From CAJINA01 sp964647585 (GTDB taxonomy: Bacteria > Desulfobacterota > Desulfobacteria > Desulfobacterales > CAJINA01), in the NCBI GenBank assembly GCA_964647585.1, contig CAZYGG010000004.1:1-64000 (forward strand): a stretch of DNA of 64,000 nt, written 5' to 3'. Under the pieces are notes generated by a model. That model saw only the letters and a program-made list of their open reading frames with translations. It ran no database searches and was not told the DNA's origin. Shown here in pieces: positions 8,949 through 17,495 of the stretch (position 1 is its first letter; the number at the start of each line of letters is the position of its first letter). The translations under genes and the position numbers were made by a program.

Positions 8949-9401
8949 TTATGGTCTTTCATCCCTCGGCCCCTTGACCCCATGGTTTTTCGCCACCCAG
9001 TCCGGGACCTGGATATCTTCCGTTTTATCCCGGGGCGGGATGTGGGGCTTGATATCGATCAGAGGACTGCCGTCACGGGCATCGATTGTATCAATGGTAA
9101 TGGTGCTGCCCGCAACAGCCAGGATTCGGCACCGGGTAACAGCAATGGGGTTCGGCCTGACAGGCGCGTGGGTGGCGAAAATACCGGTGAGTGGATTGGT
9201 TTTATCACCCCGGGGATGGACACGCAAAGCGCCGCGGTCGACCGGGTTGTCATTTTCATGCAGCCAGTACAAAACATCGATGTGGGAAAACTGTTCAAGT
9301 CCCAGGAACGCATCCTGGTACTTCTCGTCCACTTCTATGCGACAGGTGTTGTCGCTGTTCACGATCCTGCCAATAGAAAAAAGCTGAAAGTTCTCACGCA
9401 T
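8949..9401 (-). CDS. TrmO/TsaA-like tRNA methyltransferase family protein (UPF0066)
   Basis: A short member of the TrmO (YaeB/TsaA) family, which uses S-adenosylmethionine to N6-methylate the t6A37 modification of threonyl tRNAs in E. coli. Visible family landmarks are FSHIDVLYWLHEND, the RVHPRGDKTNPLTGIFATHA segment and the strongly conserved APVRPNPIAVT, followed by DARDGSPLIDIKPHIPP. At about 150 residues it holds only the family's beta-barrel core; E. coli TrmO is about 235. ATG at 9401 was chosen over the TTG two codons upstream because AGGAG sits 6 nt before it. The exact substrate in this organism is inferred. Confidence 0.75.
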   Translation of the reverse strand: MRENFQLFSIGRIVNSDNTCRIEVDEKYQDAFLGLEQFSHIDVLYWLHENDNPVDRGALRVHPRGDKTNPLTGIFATHAPVRPNPIAVTRCRILAVAGSTITIDTIDARDGSPLIDIKPHIPPRDKTEDIQVPDWVAKNHGVKGPRDERP

Positions 9402-9965
9402 GGCCAACTCCTGTTCGGTCTGCTGATAAGTGATTTTTTATTTGAATTCAACATACATGAATTCCCGCAGGTTGTCGAATATCCCCGCCGCCGGCCCGCC
9501 AACCGGTTTCGGTTGCTATCCCTATCAAAATCGGGATCGGGATCGGAATTGGTCGCAAAGGATCCTGGCCCAAAGGCCAGGCTTTGAGGTACCCCTAAAA
9601 GGGGCTTCACGTCCAAAAACACAACGGTAAAACCATGCATCGCGCCAAGGAAACCGTTAAATGGTCCCGCTCCGCGGGATAAAACCGGGGTCAACACCTA
9701 AAAGTCTGAATGGTTTATGCGCGTTAGCGCAAATAAATGTTGGTTTTGATTTTCTTTGCGCCTTTGCGTCTTGGCGCGATGCATGGTTCCGGTTTTGACC
9801 TTCTCTGACCTGGTCCTGAGAGACTGTGGAAATCCGATTTCGATCCCGATTTCGATTTCGATTTCGATTTCGAGGGTTGATTCGTAGCCACGGATGGCTG
9901 TTTACATCACGGCAACGATAAGATACGTAGTGGCCGACCCCGTACCCTTTTGATAAGGAATCAAC
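9402..9965. repeat. Repeat-dense intergenic region
   Basis: About 560 bp without a recognisable gene. It holds copy 1 of a double-hairpin element (9561-9608), a 19-bp perfect inverted repeat (9631-9649 against 9770-9788), a GGGATC direct repeat near 9533-9545, and a TTCGAT tandem array at 9851-9874. The region 9802-9824 shares the word TCTCTGACCTGG with 52893-52914. Confidence 0.65.
9561..9608 (+). repeat. Double-hairpin interspersed element, copy 1
   Basis: Two small hairpins in tandem: CCTGGCCCAAAGGCCAGG, then CCCCTAAAAGGGG followed by CTTC. The same arrangement recurs at 31980-32022 and 52834-52882, always between genes. Confidence 0.7.
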
Positions 9966-11006
9966 ATGCAAACGATAGACCTCAGATCAGACACCCTCAC
10001 CCGGCCAACCGAAGCGATGTGCAAAGCAATGGCAGCAGCCGAAGTGGGCGATGATGTCTTTGGCGAAGACCCAACCATCAATCGCCTGGAAGCACTGGCC
10101 GCAGAGAAAATGGGCAAAGAGGCGGCCCTTTTCGTTGCCAGCGGCACCATGGCCAACCTGGTCAGCCTCTTGACGCATTGCGGTCGCGGGGATGAAGTGA
10201 TCTTGGGCGACCAGGCCCACATCTTTTTCTATGAACAGGGCGGCTGCGCGGCTCTGGGGGGGATTCACCCACGCACGGTTCCCAACCGGCCGGATGGCAC
10301 GCTGGAAGTCGCGGCCATAGAGGCAGCCGTCCGCACCGAAAACGTCCATTACCCCATCACCCGGGTTGTCGCTTTGGAAAATACGCATAACCGGTGCCTG
10401 GGCACCCCGTTGTCCCTGGCGTATCTGGATGAAGTCAAAGCGCTGGCAGATAAACACGCCCTCAAGATTCATGTGGACGGCGCCCGGATCTTCAATGCGG
10501 CAGTCGCCCTGGAAGTCGATCCGGCCGCCCTGGTACAGCATGCCGACTCGGTGAGTTTCTGTTTAAGTAAAGGCCTCGGGGCCCCGGTGGGTTCGCTGGT
10601 CTGCGGCAGCCGGGCATTCATTGCCCGAGCGCGGCGCAATCGTAAAATCGTCGGCGGGGGCATGCGCCAGGCCGGTATTCTCGCCGCGGCGGGGATAGTG
10701 GCAATCGAAGAAAACGTCAACCGCCTGGCCGCTGATCATGCCAACGCCCGCACACTGGCCGCGGGCCTGGCAGCCTTGCCCGGTATCGTTCTGGATCCCG
10801 GGAAGGTCTTCACCAACATCGTGTTCATCCGGGTCGGCCACCCCACGTTTTCCGCGGAAACCCTCGCCGCAGCCCTGGAAAAAGAGGGCGTGCAGACCCT
10901 GGCCCTGGGTCCGGACCTGCTGAGAGCCGTTACCCATTACCACATTACCGCCCAGGATATCGACCAGGTCCTGGAAGTCTTTAAAAACGTTTTACAGGCT
11001 GCTTAG
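9966..11006 (+). CDS. ltaE: Low-specificity L-threonine aldolase
   Basis: A PLP-dependent fold-type I enzyme that cleaves L-threonine or L-allo-threonine to glycine and acetaldehyde. The start MQTIDLRSDTLTRPT is nearly a family signature, and AEVGDDVFGEDPTINRLEA and ALFVASGTMANLVSLLTH follow. The PLP lysine sits in DSVSFCLSKGLGAPVGSLV near residue 200, and the conserved IHVDGARIFNAA holds the aspartate that pairs with the PLP nitrogen. The 346-residue length is normal. AAGGA lies 7 nt before the ATG. It is a single gene, with the convergent purine genes downstream. Confidence 0.93.
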   Translation: MQTIDLRSDTLTRPTEAMCKAMAAAEVGDDVFGEDPTINRLEALAAEKMGKEAALFVASGTMANLVSLLTHCGRGDEVILGDQAHIFFYEQGGCAALGGIHPRTVPNRPDGTLEVAAIEAAVRTENVHYPITRVVALENTHNRCLGTPLSLAYLDEVKALADKHALKIHVDGARIFNAAVALEVDPAALVQHADSVSFCLSKGLGAPVGSLVCGSRAFIARARRNRKIVGGGMRQAGILAAAGIVAIEENVNRLAADHANARTLAAGLAALPGIVLDPGKVFTNIVFIRVGHPTFSAETLAAALEKEGVQTLALGPDLLRAVTHYHITAQDIDQVLEVFKNVLQAA

Positions 11007-11043
11007 CGCAGTTGCTATATACAGTAGCGACAGGCCTGCCTGT

Positions 11044-11127
11044 CATTCTGAGAAGCGGAGCGACGAAGACTCCCTCACCACGGGCCACGGCCTTGGATTG
11101 GGGAGACTCTTCGCTACGCTCAGAGTG
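11044..11127. repeat. Imperfect inverted repeat downstream of ltaE
   Basis: Arms at about 11044-11074 (ATTCTGAGAAGCGGAGCGAC) and 11100-11127 (TTCGCTACGCTCAGAGTG read on the other strand) pair imperfectly. Words of this type (TTCTGAGCGTAGCGAAGA) are common in intergenic repeats of many environmental bacteria. Confidence 0.5.
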
Positions 11128-11148
11128 GCAGTAAAACAGCAAAATAAA

Positions 11149-11189
11149 AACCCCTGTAAAAGCAATTTAGCATGACTTTTACAGGGGTT
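11149..11189 (-). terminator. Intrinsic terminator of the purH genes
   Basis: Perfect 14-bp arms (AACCCCTGTAAAAG, 11149-11162; its complement 11176-11189) with a 13-nt loop. On the minus strand the stem is followed by TTTTTATTTTG, a good U-run, so it acts on the purine genes. There is no T-run on the plus side, so it is weak at best for ltaE. Confidence 0.8.
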
Positions 11190-11270
11190 CCAAGACTATT
11201 AGACAGACGCCTTTATCCTAACACTTAAAACATAAAACTTAACACCGATGAATTTGATCTATCAAATTCA

Positions 11271-12521
11271 TCAATGTTTAAAACTGCGCTGACCGGTGTA
11301 CACCATGGTCACGCCGGCGGCGTTGCAGGCCTCGATGGACTGGTAGTCGTTTGCGGAGCCCCCGGGCTGAATGACTGCGCCAATCCCTTCGTTGATACCG
11401 ACATCCACGCCGTCGCGGAACGGAAAAAACGCATCGCTGACCATGGCGGCGCCGACCAAGCCACCTTTTTCAGCGGCCACCCGCGCATCGATTTCGGCCT
11501 TTTTGTCCGCATCTTTAAGGTCGTTGTAAGGCGTCTGATACGTCTCGAAGCAGTAGCGGTCGGCGAGCTTGCGATAGGCCTTGTCGCGTGCGATTTCAGC
11601 CACCCCGACCCGGTCCTGCTCGCCGGTCCCGATGCCCACGGTCACCTGGTCCTTGACGTAGATGACCGAATTGGAGGTGAGGCCGGCTTCTACGTACCAG
11701 CCGAATAGCATATCGTCATACTGCGCATCGGTGGGCTCATTCGCGATGCGATAAGTCGTCCCCTGGTAGTCGCATTCGGCCAGCTTCAAATCCGCTTTGG
11801 AACGGGCCGCGGCGACAAAAGACCACTGGGTAATGACACCCCCGTCAATGAGGCTCTTGAACTCTACGCAGCGCTGGCCGACAAAAGATTCAAGCCGGTC
11901 TATATTACCGATCTTCACGACCCTGAGATTTTTCTTCCGACCGAGGATATCCATCACGCCCTCTTCAAAATCCGGGGCCACCACGACTTCCGAGTACTGG
12001 TTGCTCACTGCTTCCGCCGTGGCTTTGTCCAGGGGCCGGTTCATGGCAATACAGCCGCCGAAAGCCGCCACCCGGTCGGCCATATTGGCCTTTGTATAGG
12101 CATCCTCCAGCGATTCACTGCGGGCCACGCCGCAAGGATTGTTATGCTTGACAATCACCACCGCCGGCCGGTCCGTAAGGTAACGCAGAATATTCAGGGA
12201 ATTATCCGCATCGGTCAGGTTGGTCTTGCCGGGGTGCTTGCCCGACTGCAGCAGTTCGATATCCGCAGCCAGGTACTGCCCCGGCTGGATGGTTTCCACC
12301 TCCCCGAGAACCAGGTTGCCGTTCACCATCTTGTACAGGGCTGCTTCCTGGCCCGGGTTTTCACCATAGCGCAGCCCTTTCTCGACACCGTCAATGGTCC
12401 AGGTGACCTTTTCATAGAAAAGGGTCTGGCGGTTGCCGTTTTCCACGAAGCTGACCTCCATCTCCGGGGGGAAATGGTCATCCATGATGGTGCGGTACAT
12501 TTTTTTCAGATCTTCGGCCAT
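11271..12521 (-). CDS. purH: AICAR formyltransferase (separate PurH C-terminal half)
   Basis: Transfers a formyl group from 10-formyl-tetrahydrofolate to AICAR, the ninth step of IMP synthesis. Recognisable AICARFT elements are LRYGENPGQEAALY, the conserved VIVKHNNPCGVA, VAAFGGCIAMNRP and the C-terminal DAFFPFRDGVDVG and IQPGGSANDYQSIEACNAAG. In most bacteria this domain is the C-terminal two thirds of one PurH polypeptide; here it begins with its own ATG at 12521 behind ATAAGGAG. The IMP cyclohydrolase gene ends only 22 nt upstream, so the two are in one operon and probably act as partners. The ending GQRSFKH matches the usual end of PurH. Confidence 0.92.
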   Translation of the reverse strand: MAEDLKKMYRTIMDDHFPPEMEVSFVENGNRQTLFYEKVTWTIDGVEKGLRYGENPGQEAALYKMVNGNLVLGEVETIQPGQYLAADIELLQSGKHPGKTNLTDADNSLNILRYLTDRPAVVIVKHNNPCGVARSESLEDAYTKANMADRVAAFGGCIAMNRPLDKATAEAVSNQYSEVVVAPDFEEGVMDILGRKKNLRVVKIGNIDRLESFVGQRCVEFKSLIDGGVITQWSFVAAARSKADLKLAECDYQGTTYRIANEPTDAQYDDMLFGWYVEAGLTSNSVIYVKDQVTVGIGTGEQDRVGVAEIARDKAYRKLADRYCFETYQTPYNDLKDADKKAEIDARVAAEKGGLVGAAMVSDAFFPFRDGVDVGINEGIGAVIQPGGSANDYQSIEACNAAGVTMVYTGQRSFKH

Positions 12522-12543
12522 GGGTTCTTTCTCCTTATATGGA

Positions 12544-13221
12544 TCATGTCGGGTAACAGGGTTTCACATCCTCAAACGGGGTTTTCGCCAGATAATCCGC
12601 AATGGCCCGGTCATAAGATGCCGTATGTTCGAAGGCCTTTCCGGCAAGGCGGTAACGCATAGCCAGAGAGGTGCAGCCTTCGGTTTCACGAAGCTGGGCC
12701 AGGATATCGTTATAATCGCCCGGGTTGGTCACGGAGGCCACCCTGAGCAGATTCTTGGCTGCCGCCCGGATCATGCAGGGCCCACCGATATCGATGTTCC
12801 CGCGGGCCTGTTCCGGCGTTACATCCGGCTTGGCGATGGTTTCCTTGAAGGGGTAAAGGTTCACCACCACCATATCTATGGGGACAGCCGCGGTTCTTTG
12901 CAAATCGGCCTGGTGGGAATCATTGTAGGTTTCGGTAAGCAGCCCCAGGTAAATCTTGAAATCCAGGGTCTTTACGAGGCCGCCCTGGGTTTCGGGCTGG
13001 CCGGTATACTCGGAAACCTGGGTCAGATGCGCTTCAAAACCGCTGCCCAGGATCTCCTTGATACGGCCGTAGGTACCGCCGGTTGAAAAAAAGCGAACCC
13101 CAGGGGCAAGGTCGAGTAGCCCGGGAATGAACGCGTCCAGCCCGCTCTTGTCGGAAACACTGACCAGCACATGCTGCAGTTTAACCAGATCGTCGGCTTT
13201 GTTCACAACGTTTATACTCAT
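12544..13221 (-). CDS. purH: IMP cyclohydrolase (separate PurH N-terminal half)
   Basis: Closes FAICAR to IMP, the last step of purine synthesis. It is a 225-residue MGS-like domain with the expected landmarks: VLVSVSDKSGLDAFIPGL near residue 20, FFSTGGTYGRIKE, SEYTGQPETQGGLVKTLDFK, VVVNLYPFKETIA and NIDIGGPCMIRAAAKNL. The polypeptide stops at TGA (12544-12546), after a short natural-looking extension beyond the domain. This supports a real split rather than a broken full-length purH, since the downstream half has its own strong ribosome site. The frames of the two halves also differ. Confidence 0.9.
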   Translation of the reverse strand: MSINVVNKADDLVKLQHVLVSVSDKSGLDAFIPGLLDLAPGVRFFSTGGTYGRIKEILGSGFEAHLTQVSEYTGQPETQGGLVKTLDFKIYLGLLTETYNDSHQADLQRTAAVPIDMVVVNLYPFKETIAKPDVTPEQARGNIDIGGPCMIRAAAKNLLRVASVTNPGDYNDILAQLRETEGCTSLAMRYRLAGKAFEHTASYDRAIADYLAKTPFEDVKPCYPT

Positions 13222-13475
13222 AATGTATTTGCCGGGCAGTCTGCGACGGCAAACTTCCTCCTTTCGCTGGGTAATTTCAGGTTACAGGCTTCGGTTTCGG
13301 GGTCGGGGCCGGATTGATTGGGTGCCGGCTTCTGGTACCCTTCTTAGTCCAGACATAGCCCATCCGTCAAGGTGGTAGCAGCAATCTCAAAAAAGGTTTG
13401 CCTGCGGCCGGGCAAATGGCCCCGGCAATCCGGAATCAGAGGGTCCGGCCCAGGTCGCCATCACCCTATATTTAT

Positions 13476-13504
13476 TTGACATTATTTTAAAAATTTACTA
13501 TCTT
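13476..13504 (+). promoter_or_regulatory. Sigma70-type promoter of the cNMP/PilZ regulator gene
   Basis: TTGACA at 13476-13481, a 17-bp spacer and TATCTT at 13499-13504, in an AT-rich patch within GC-rich DNA. It predicts a transcript start near 13511 and a leader of about 298 nt before the ATG at 13809. The rest of the spacer between this promoter and purH (13222-13475) shows nothing further. Confidence 0.6.
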
Positions 13505-13540
13505 GCAACAACTTAGCTGCTAAAATCACGGCCCTATCCG

Positions 13541-13700
13541 GCTGCTGAAAACCAGCAGCATACTAAAAGTTAATGCAAAAACGGAGTTTGGTTCCCCGCA
13601 AAATACGCGGGGGCTGCGACAAGTGTGGCAGCCGCAAGGTTGCCCGCGTTGCGGGACTTCCCGCCGGTTAATCCTCCTATGTGGGTCGCAACCCGGAGGA
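13541..13700 (+). ncRNA. Hairpin-rich structured leader (possible cis-regulatory RNA)
   Basis: Within the leader of the following gene several hairpins lie close together: GCTGCTG/CAGCAGC (13541-13559, 5-nt loop), CCCCGC/GCGGGG (13594-13612), GGCTGC/GCAGCC (13612-13633), CCCGC/GCGGG (about 13643-13655), and a two-part stem TCCTCC/GGAGGA enclosing GGGT-CGCA-ACCC (13672-13700). No known riboswitch class was recognised, including the c-di-GMP-I motif. Confidence 0.4.
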
Positions 13701-13808
13701 ATACTGGCGTATGGCGAGGCGTTGAACCGAGCGCCCAGCGCCGAGATAGGCCCAAAGACCTTTTTGAAATGACTTCCGCTGCCAACCTCAACCTGTCGAG
13801 CGAGCGCC

Positions 13809-16800
13809 ATGGCCAGTCAAGAAATACATTTAAAAGCCCTAGAAGCCCTGGTGGCACTCAACGCCGCCATCAAGAACATCCGGCTCTATCCCCCGGCCAG
13901 CGCCATGGTCCAGAAATCGATGGAGCGGGTACTTTCGTTCCTGGAGACCATCTTTGAATCCGAGGCAGAGCTGACCGTTTCCGAATCCGAAAAGAGCCTG
14001 TTAATATTGGGGACCCCGCTCACCGAAAAAGAGCAGGAAAAACCGCAGGTAACCGCCTTCATTGCCACCCTCCTGGATTTTGGCATTAAAAGCCTGGCCT
14101 TCAAACAGGGCGTAACCATCGCAGAGCTCGAAACCATTTTGCAGGCTCTCAACCGCAAAGCGGAAGATGTAAATGCCGACGGGGGGCTGCAGTCAGTTTT
14201 GGCCGACAGCAACCTGCCCCATATCGTCCTGGACGAAAAGGTTTACATGGCCGTGGAACAGGGCCAGGCGCCCATGGCCGGTATGGATACTGCCGGTGAT
14301 GAAATTGTCAAATTCATTGCCAGCGGTAACGCCGCCTCGGAACAGGAGATGGAACAGATAAAGGAACTGGCCAGGGACCCGAATTGGGTGGCCAATGTTT
14401 TATCGGCCGGCATTACCCAACTGCAGGGTAAGGGCGATGGCTCCGGCGGGTCCAACGTGGCCGGCAACCTCTAGCACCTTGTCGAAACGTTTGAATCCGT
14501 CACCGATAGTAAAGGGAAGACCGCTATCGCGCAACAGGTAGCCGACACCGTGGTTGGCCAGGACGATGAGGCCCTTATCCCGGTACTTGCCCGGGACTAT
14601 GCGGGCAAGCTGGGCAAAACACTGTTCAGTCAGATTGTTGACCGGATGCCGGATGACCAGTTTGAAAGAATCGTCTCAAAATTAAAAGGGCTCACAGCTA
14701 CCGGTGACCAGACTGCCTCGCTGGCCTACCAGAACCTGTTAGTTTCCGAAAAAGGCCAGCAGTTCAGTGCGAACCTGCGCGAGCGGACCGAAAAGGATGG
14801 CACCCTCCAGAAAAAGAAAATAATGGCGTTGAAGACTGGCCTGAACAACCTGTTGCAGGGAAAGCTGGATTGCCTCGCCGATCCCGATTTTCTGGCAGGC
14901 CTGCCGAACATGGCCGCCCAGCTTATCGAAAATGACAAGTTGGAAACCGCTGAAACCATTATTGTACAACTCGCCGTCGGACTGGCCAAGGCCGCCCCGG
15001 AATCCCGACCGAAGATATACCGGGCTCTTAAGAGTGTCAGCCAGAAACTGCCGGCAGACAAACAGGCGCTGCTGGCCGAAAAGACGATGGGGGACCTGCT
15101 CGCGTGGATCAAGGTCGAGACCACCCCGACGCAGGAATACAAACAGGCCTGTGACGACATCACGCAGCAGGCCCTTGGCCACTTGAAAAACCACCAGTTC
15201 GAGCAACTGAATCCCATTCTCGAAATATTCAACGACAAGGCGGGCGGGAAGCCGGTCGATGACCAGGCGCTCAGGCAGCACGCTGAAAGCGTCCTTACGG
15301 AAATCGGCAACGATTATGCCTGGGACCTGTTTCTGAATAAGTTTGCTCTGTTTGAAAAACAGCTGAAGAATCCGGCCATCCACGCCCAGGTACTCCTGGG
15401 GATTGCCGCCCTCGATCGGCTTCTGGATGCGCTGGAAAGTAGTGCCGAAATGTCGGACAGGGTCCGCCTGGTGCGTATTATCACCGAGATCGGCAAACCC
15501 GCGGTTGGTGAAATATGCGCCCGGATTGAAAAGGGCGGGGCCTGGTACTACCTGAGAAGCCTGGTGACCCTGCTGGGCAAAATCGGCAGCCCGGAAGAGA
15601 TAGAGATCCTGCAGTCCCTGTTAAGCCACAAAGATTTCCGCATTACCCGCGAAGCCCTTAACAGTATCTTCAGCATCGGGGGGGATAGACGGGGTCCTGT
15701 TCTTCTGGAGGCGCTGGCCACGCTCGCCGACAAGGAAAAAGTCAGTATTGTTGCCATGCTGGGCGCCCTCAAATACGAAGAGAGCGTTACTGCTTTAGTC
15801 AAGATCCTGGGATCGAAACCCGCTGTGGATGCCAAAACAAGGGAACAGCTTTTTGAAAAAACCTGCATCGCCCTGGGCCGCATTGGCGCAGCCAGCGCCA
15901 AACCGTATCTGGAAAAAGTCCACCAGGGTCAAGGTCCCCTTAAAAAAGCGTATACCTCTAAGATCCGGGATGCGGCCCGTAAAGCTCTGATTCTCATAGA
16001 AAAGGCCGCCGTGCAAAAACCGGCCGCCGCGCCCGAAGCTGAAAAACCACAACCGCCCCAACCCACGGCACCCCAACCCGCTGCAAAGGCGTCAGAACCA
16101 GGCGATCAGGTGGACGCACGTGAAGCCCAGATCGACAAACACGTGGCTGCCGGGGAAACCGAGGCAGCCGTAAAACTGCTGTTTGAGCTGATCGTTGCCG
16201 CCACCCGGAAGAAGAACTTTACTAAAGCCGAAGAATTGCGGGACCGCCTGTACGATGTGGATGCCATGGCCCTGACGGAAATCGTCAAAGCCGGTGAAAT
16301 CATCGAGCAGGAAAAGTCCGAGTCCATTGACCAGGACCACCTGGCTGTCTGGCCCGAGCTCTACGACAAGCTGAGCAGCGAGGAAGCCAGCGCCCTTTTC
16401 TATGCCCTGGAAGAGGTTGCCTATGAAGCCGACCAGACCGTATATGCGCAGGGACAGAAAAACGAAAACCTCTATTTCATTACCGAGGGCAGCCTTAAAC
16501 TGGTCTACCGGGATGGTGAAAAGGAAACCCTGCTAAAGACACTCGAAAAGGGGAACATCGCCGGGCACACGACTTTTTTTACCATCAGCATGTGCACCAC
16601 GTCGATGATCACACTCTCCAGTGTGAAGATGAACGTGCTCTCCCAGGCGGCAATGGAACCATGGCAGAATGACTTTCCCGCCTTGAAATCCAAACTTGAA
16701 GATTACTGCCTGAAACTTGAAAAATCCCGAGACATTATTAAAGCAAAGGGCATGGATCGCCGCAAGCATCCGCGTTTTGACGTCAAAGGCAAAATCCTGG

Positions 16801-17120
16801 TTCAGCTTTTAAACCGGAAACGGCTGCCCATGGGAAAACCCTTCAAGGGTGTCTTCGCCGATATTTCCGAAGGCGGTTTGAGCTTTTTTATCATCACTTC
16901 CAAGCAGGAAACCGCCCGCATGCTGCTGGGCCGGCGCCTGGGTCTCAAATTTCTCATCCCCACCCGGGCGGCCCCCCTGAAAACGTTCCAGCATGGGACG
17001 GTTATCTGCGTCAACTATCACCTGAAGAATGACTACTCCATCCACGTCTCCTTCGATGACGAGTTGCCGGGCGGAATTGCCGGAGCCATAAAACGGTTGA
17101 AAAACGTGAAAACCGAATAG
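13809..17120 (+). pseudogene. Large repeat/cNMP-like/PilZ regulatory protein interrupted by one in-frame TAG
   Basis: One continuous frame of 1,103 codons, broken only by TAG at 14472-14474. The frame reads on without any other stop or shift, through HLVETFESVTDSKGKTAIAQ, into the second part. Before the TAG (221 residues) is a helical domain beginning MASQEIHLKALEALVALNAA. After it come helical HEAT-like repeats (roughly codons 450-720), a Pro/Ala-rich linker, a cyclic-nucleotide-binding-like domain (VYAQGQKNENLYFITEGSLK) and a C-terminal PilZ domain with RKHPR and DISEGG, the RxxxR and DxSxxG motifs that bind c-di-GMP. A c-di-GMP-responsive scaffold is likely; its target is unknown. No ribosome site supports a restart after the TAG, although GTG at 14550 is in frame. 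It may be a recent nonsense mutation, a readthrough gene, or an assembly error. The TAG at 17118-17120 ends it. Confidence 0.7.
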
Positions 17121-17495
17121 CTCTTTAGCAATGTTGTTCTTTATTTATGCCACGCGTTGCTGGCATATGAACGCTGCCTGGCAATTGCGGCCTGACAATT
17201 GCGGACAGATTACTCTGCAACCAGGTAAAACCGGTAGCTATTTCAACATATCTGTCTTCTTAGGGAATTTCTGATATTTAGCTGGCCCACCTTATACGCC
17301 AGTTTCGGTGGCGTTAGTGAGGACAGGGCGTGTTTATTGAATTATTTGATAATTTCAGGTTTTGGTCATGCATCTGTATGGGCCGAAATTCCGTAGGAAT
17401 TGACAAAATAGTCTTTTTTATATAACAAAATAGCCACTCCCACCCGAACCAGTTCCAAAATCAATCATATCGGCCACATATTTAGGGCTCATTTT
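17121..17495. other. AT-rich spacer without a recognised gene
   Basis: About 375 bp. Base composition falls here to that of the accessory block that follows. No promoter, repeat or small gene could be supported. Confidence 0.4.

Noticed and set aside
9851..9874. CRISPR-like repeat array (TTCGAT copies)
   Set aside because: The 6-bp units are in direct tandem with no spacers, so it is a simple repeat.
13541..13700. c-di-GMP-I (GEMM) riboswitch
   Set aside because: The conserved GAAA tetraloop-receptor and core sequence are missing; only generic hairpins are present.
14472..14474. Pyrrolysine-coded UAG as a general explanation of the in-frame stop
   Set aside because: TAG also ends the corrinoid reactivator, mraY, ftsZ, rnfE, rnfG and other ordinary genes here, and no pyl gene is in the window. 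Kept only as one option in the finding.
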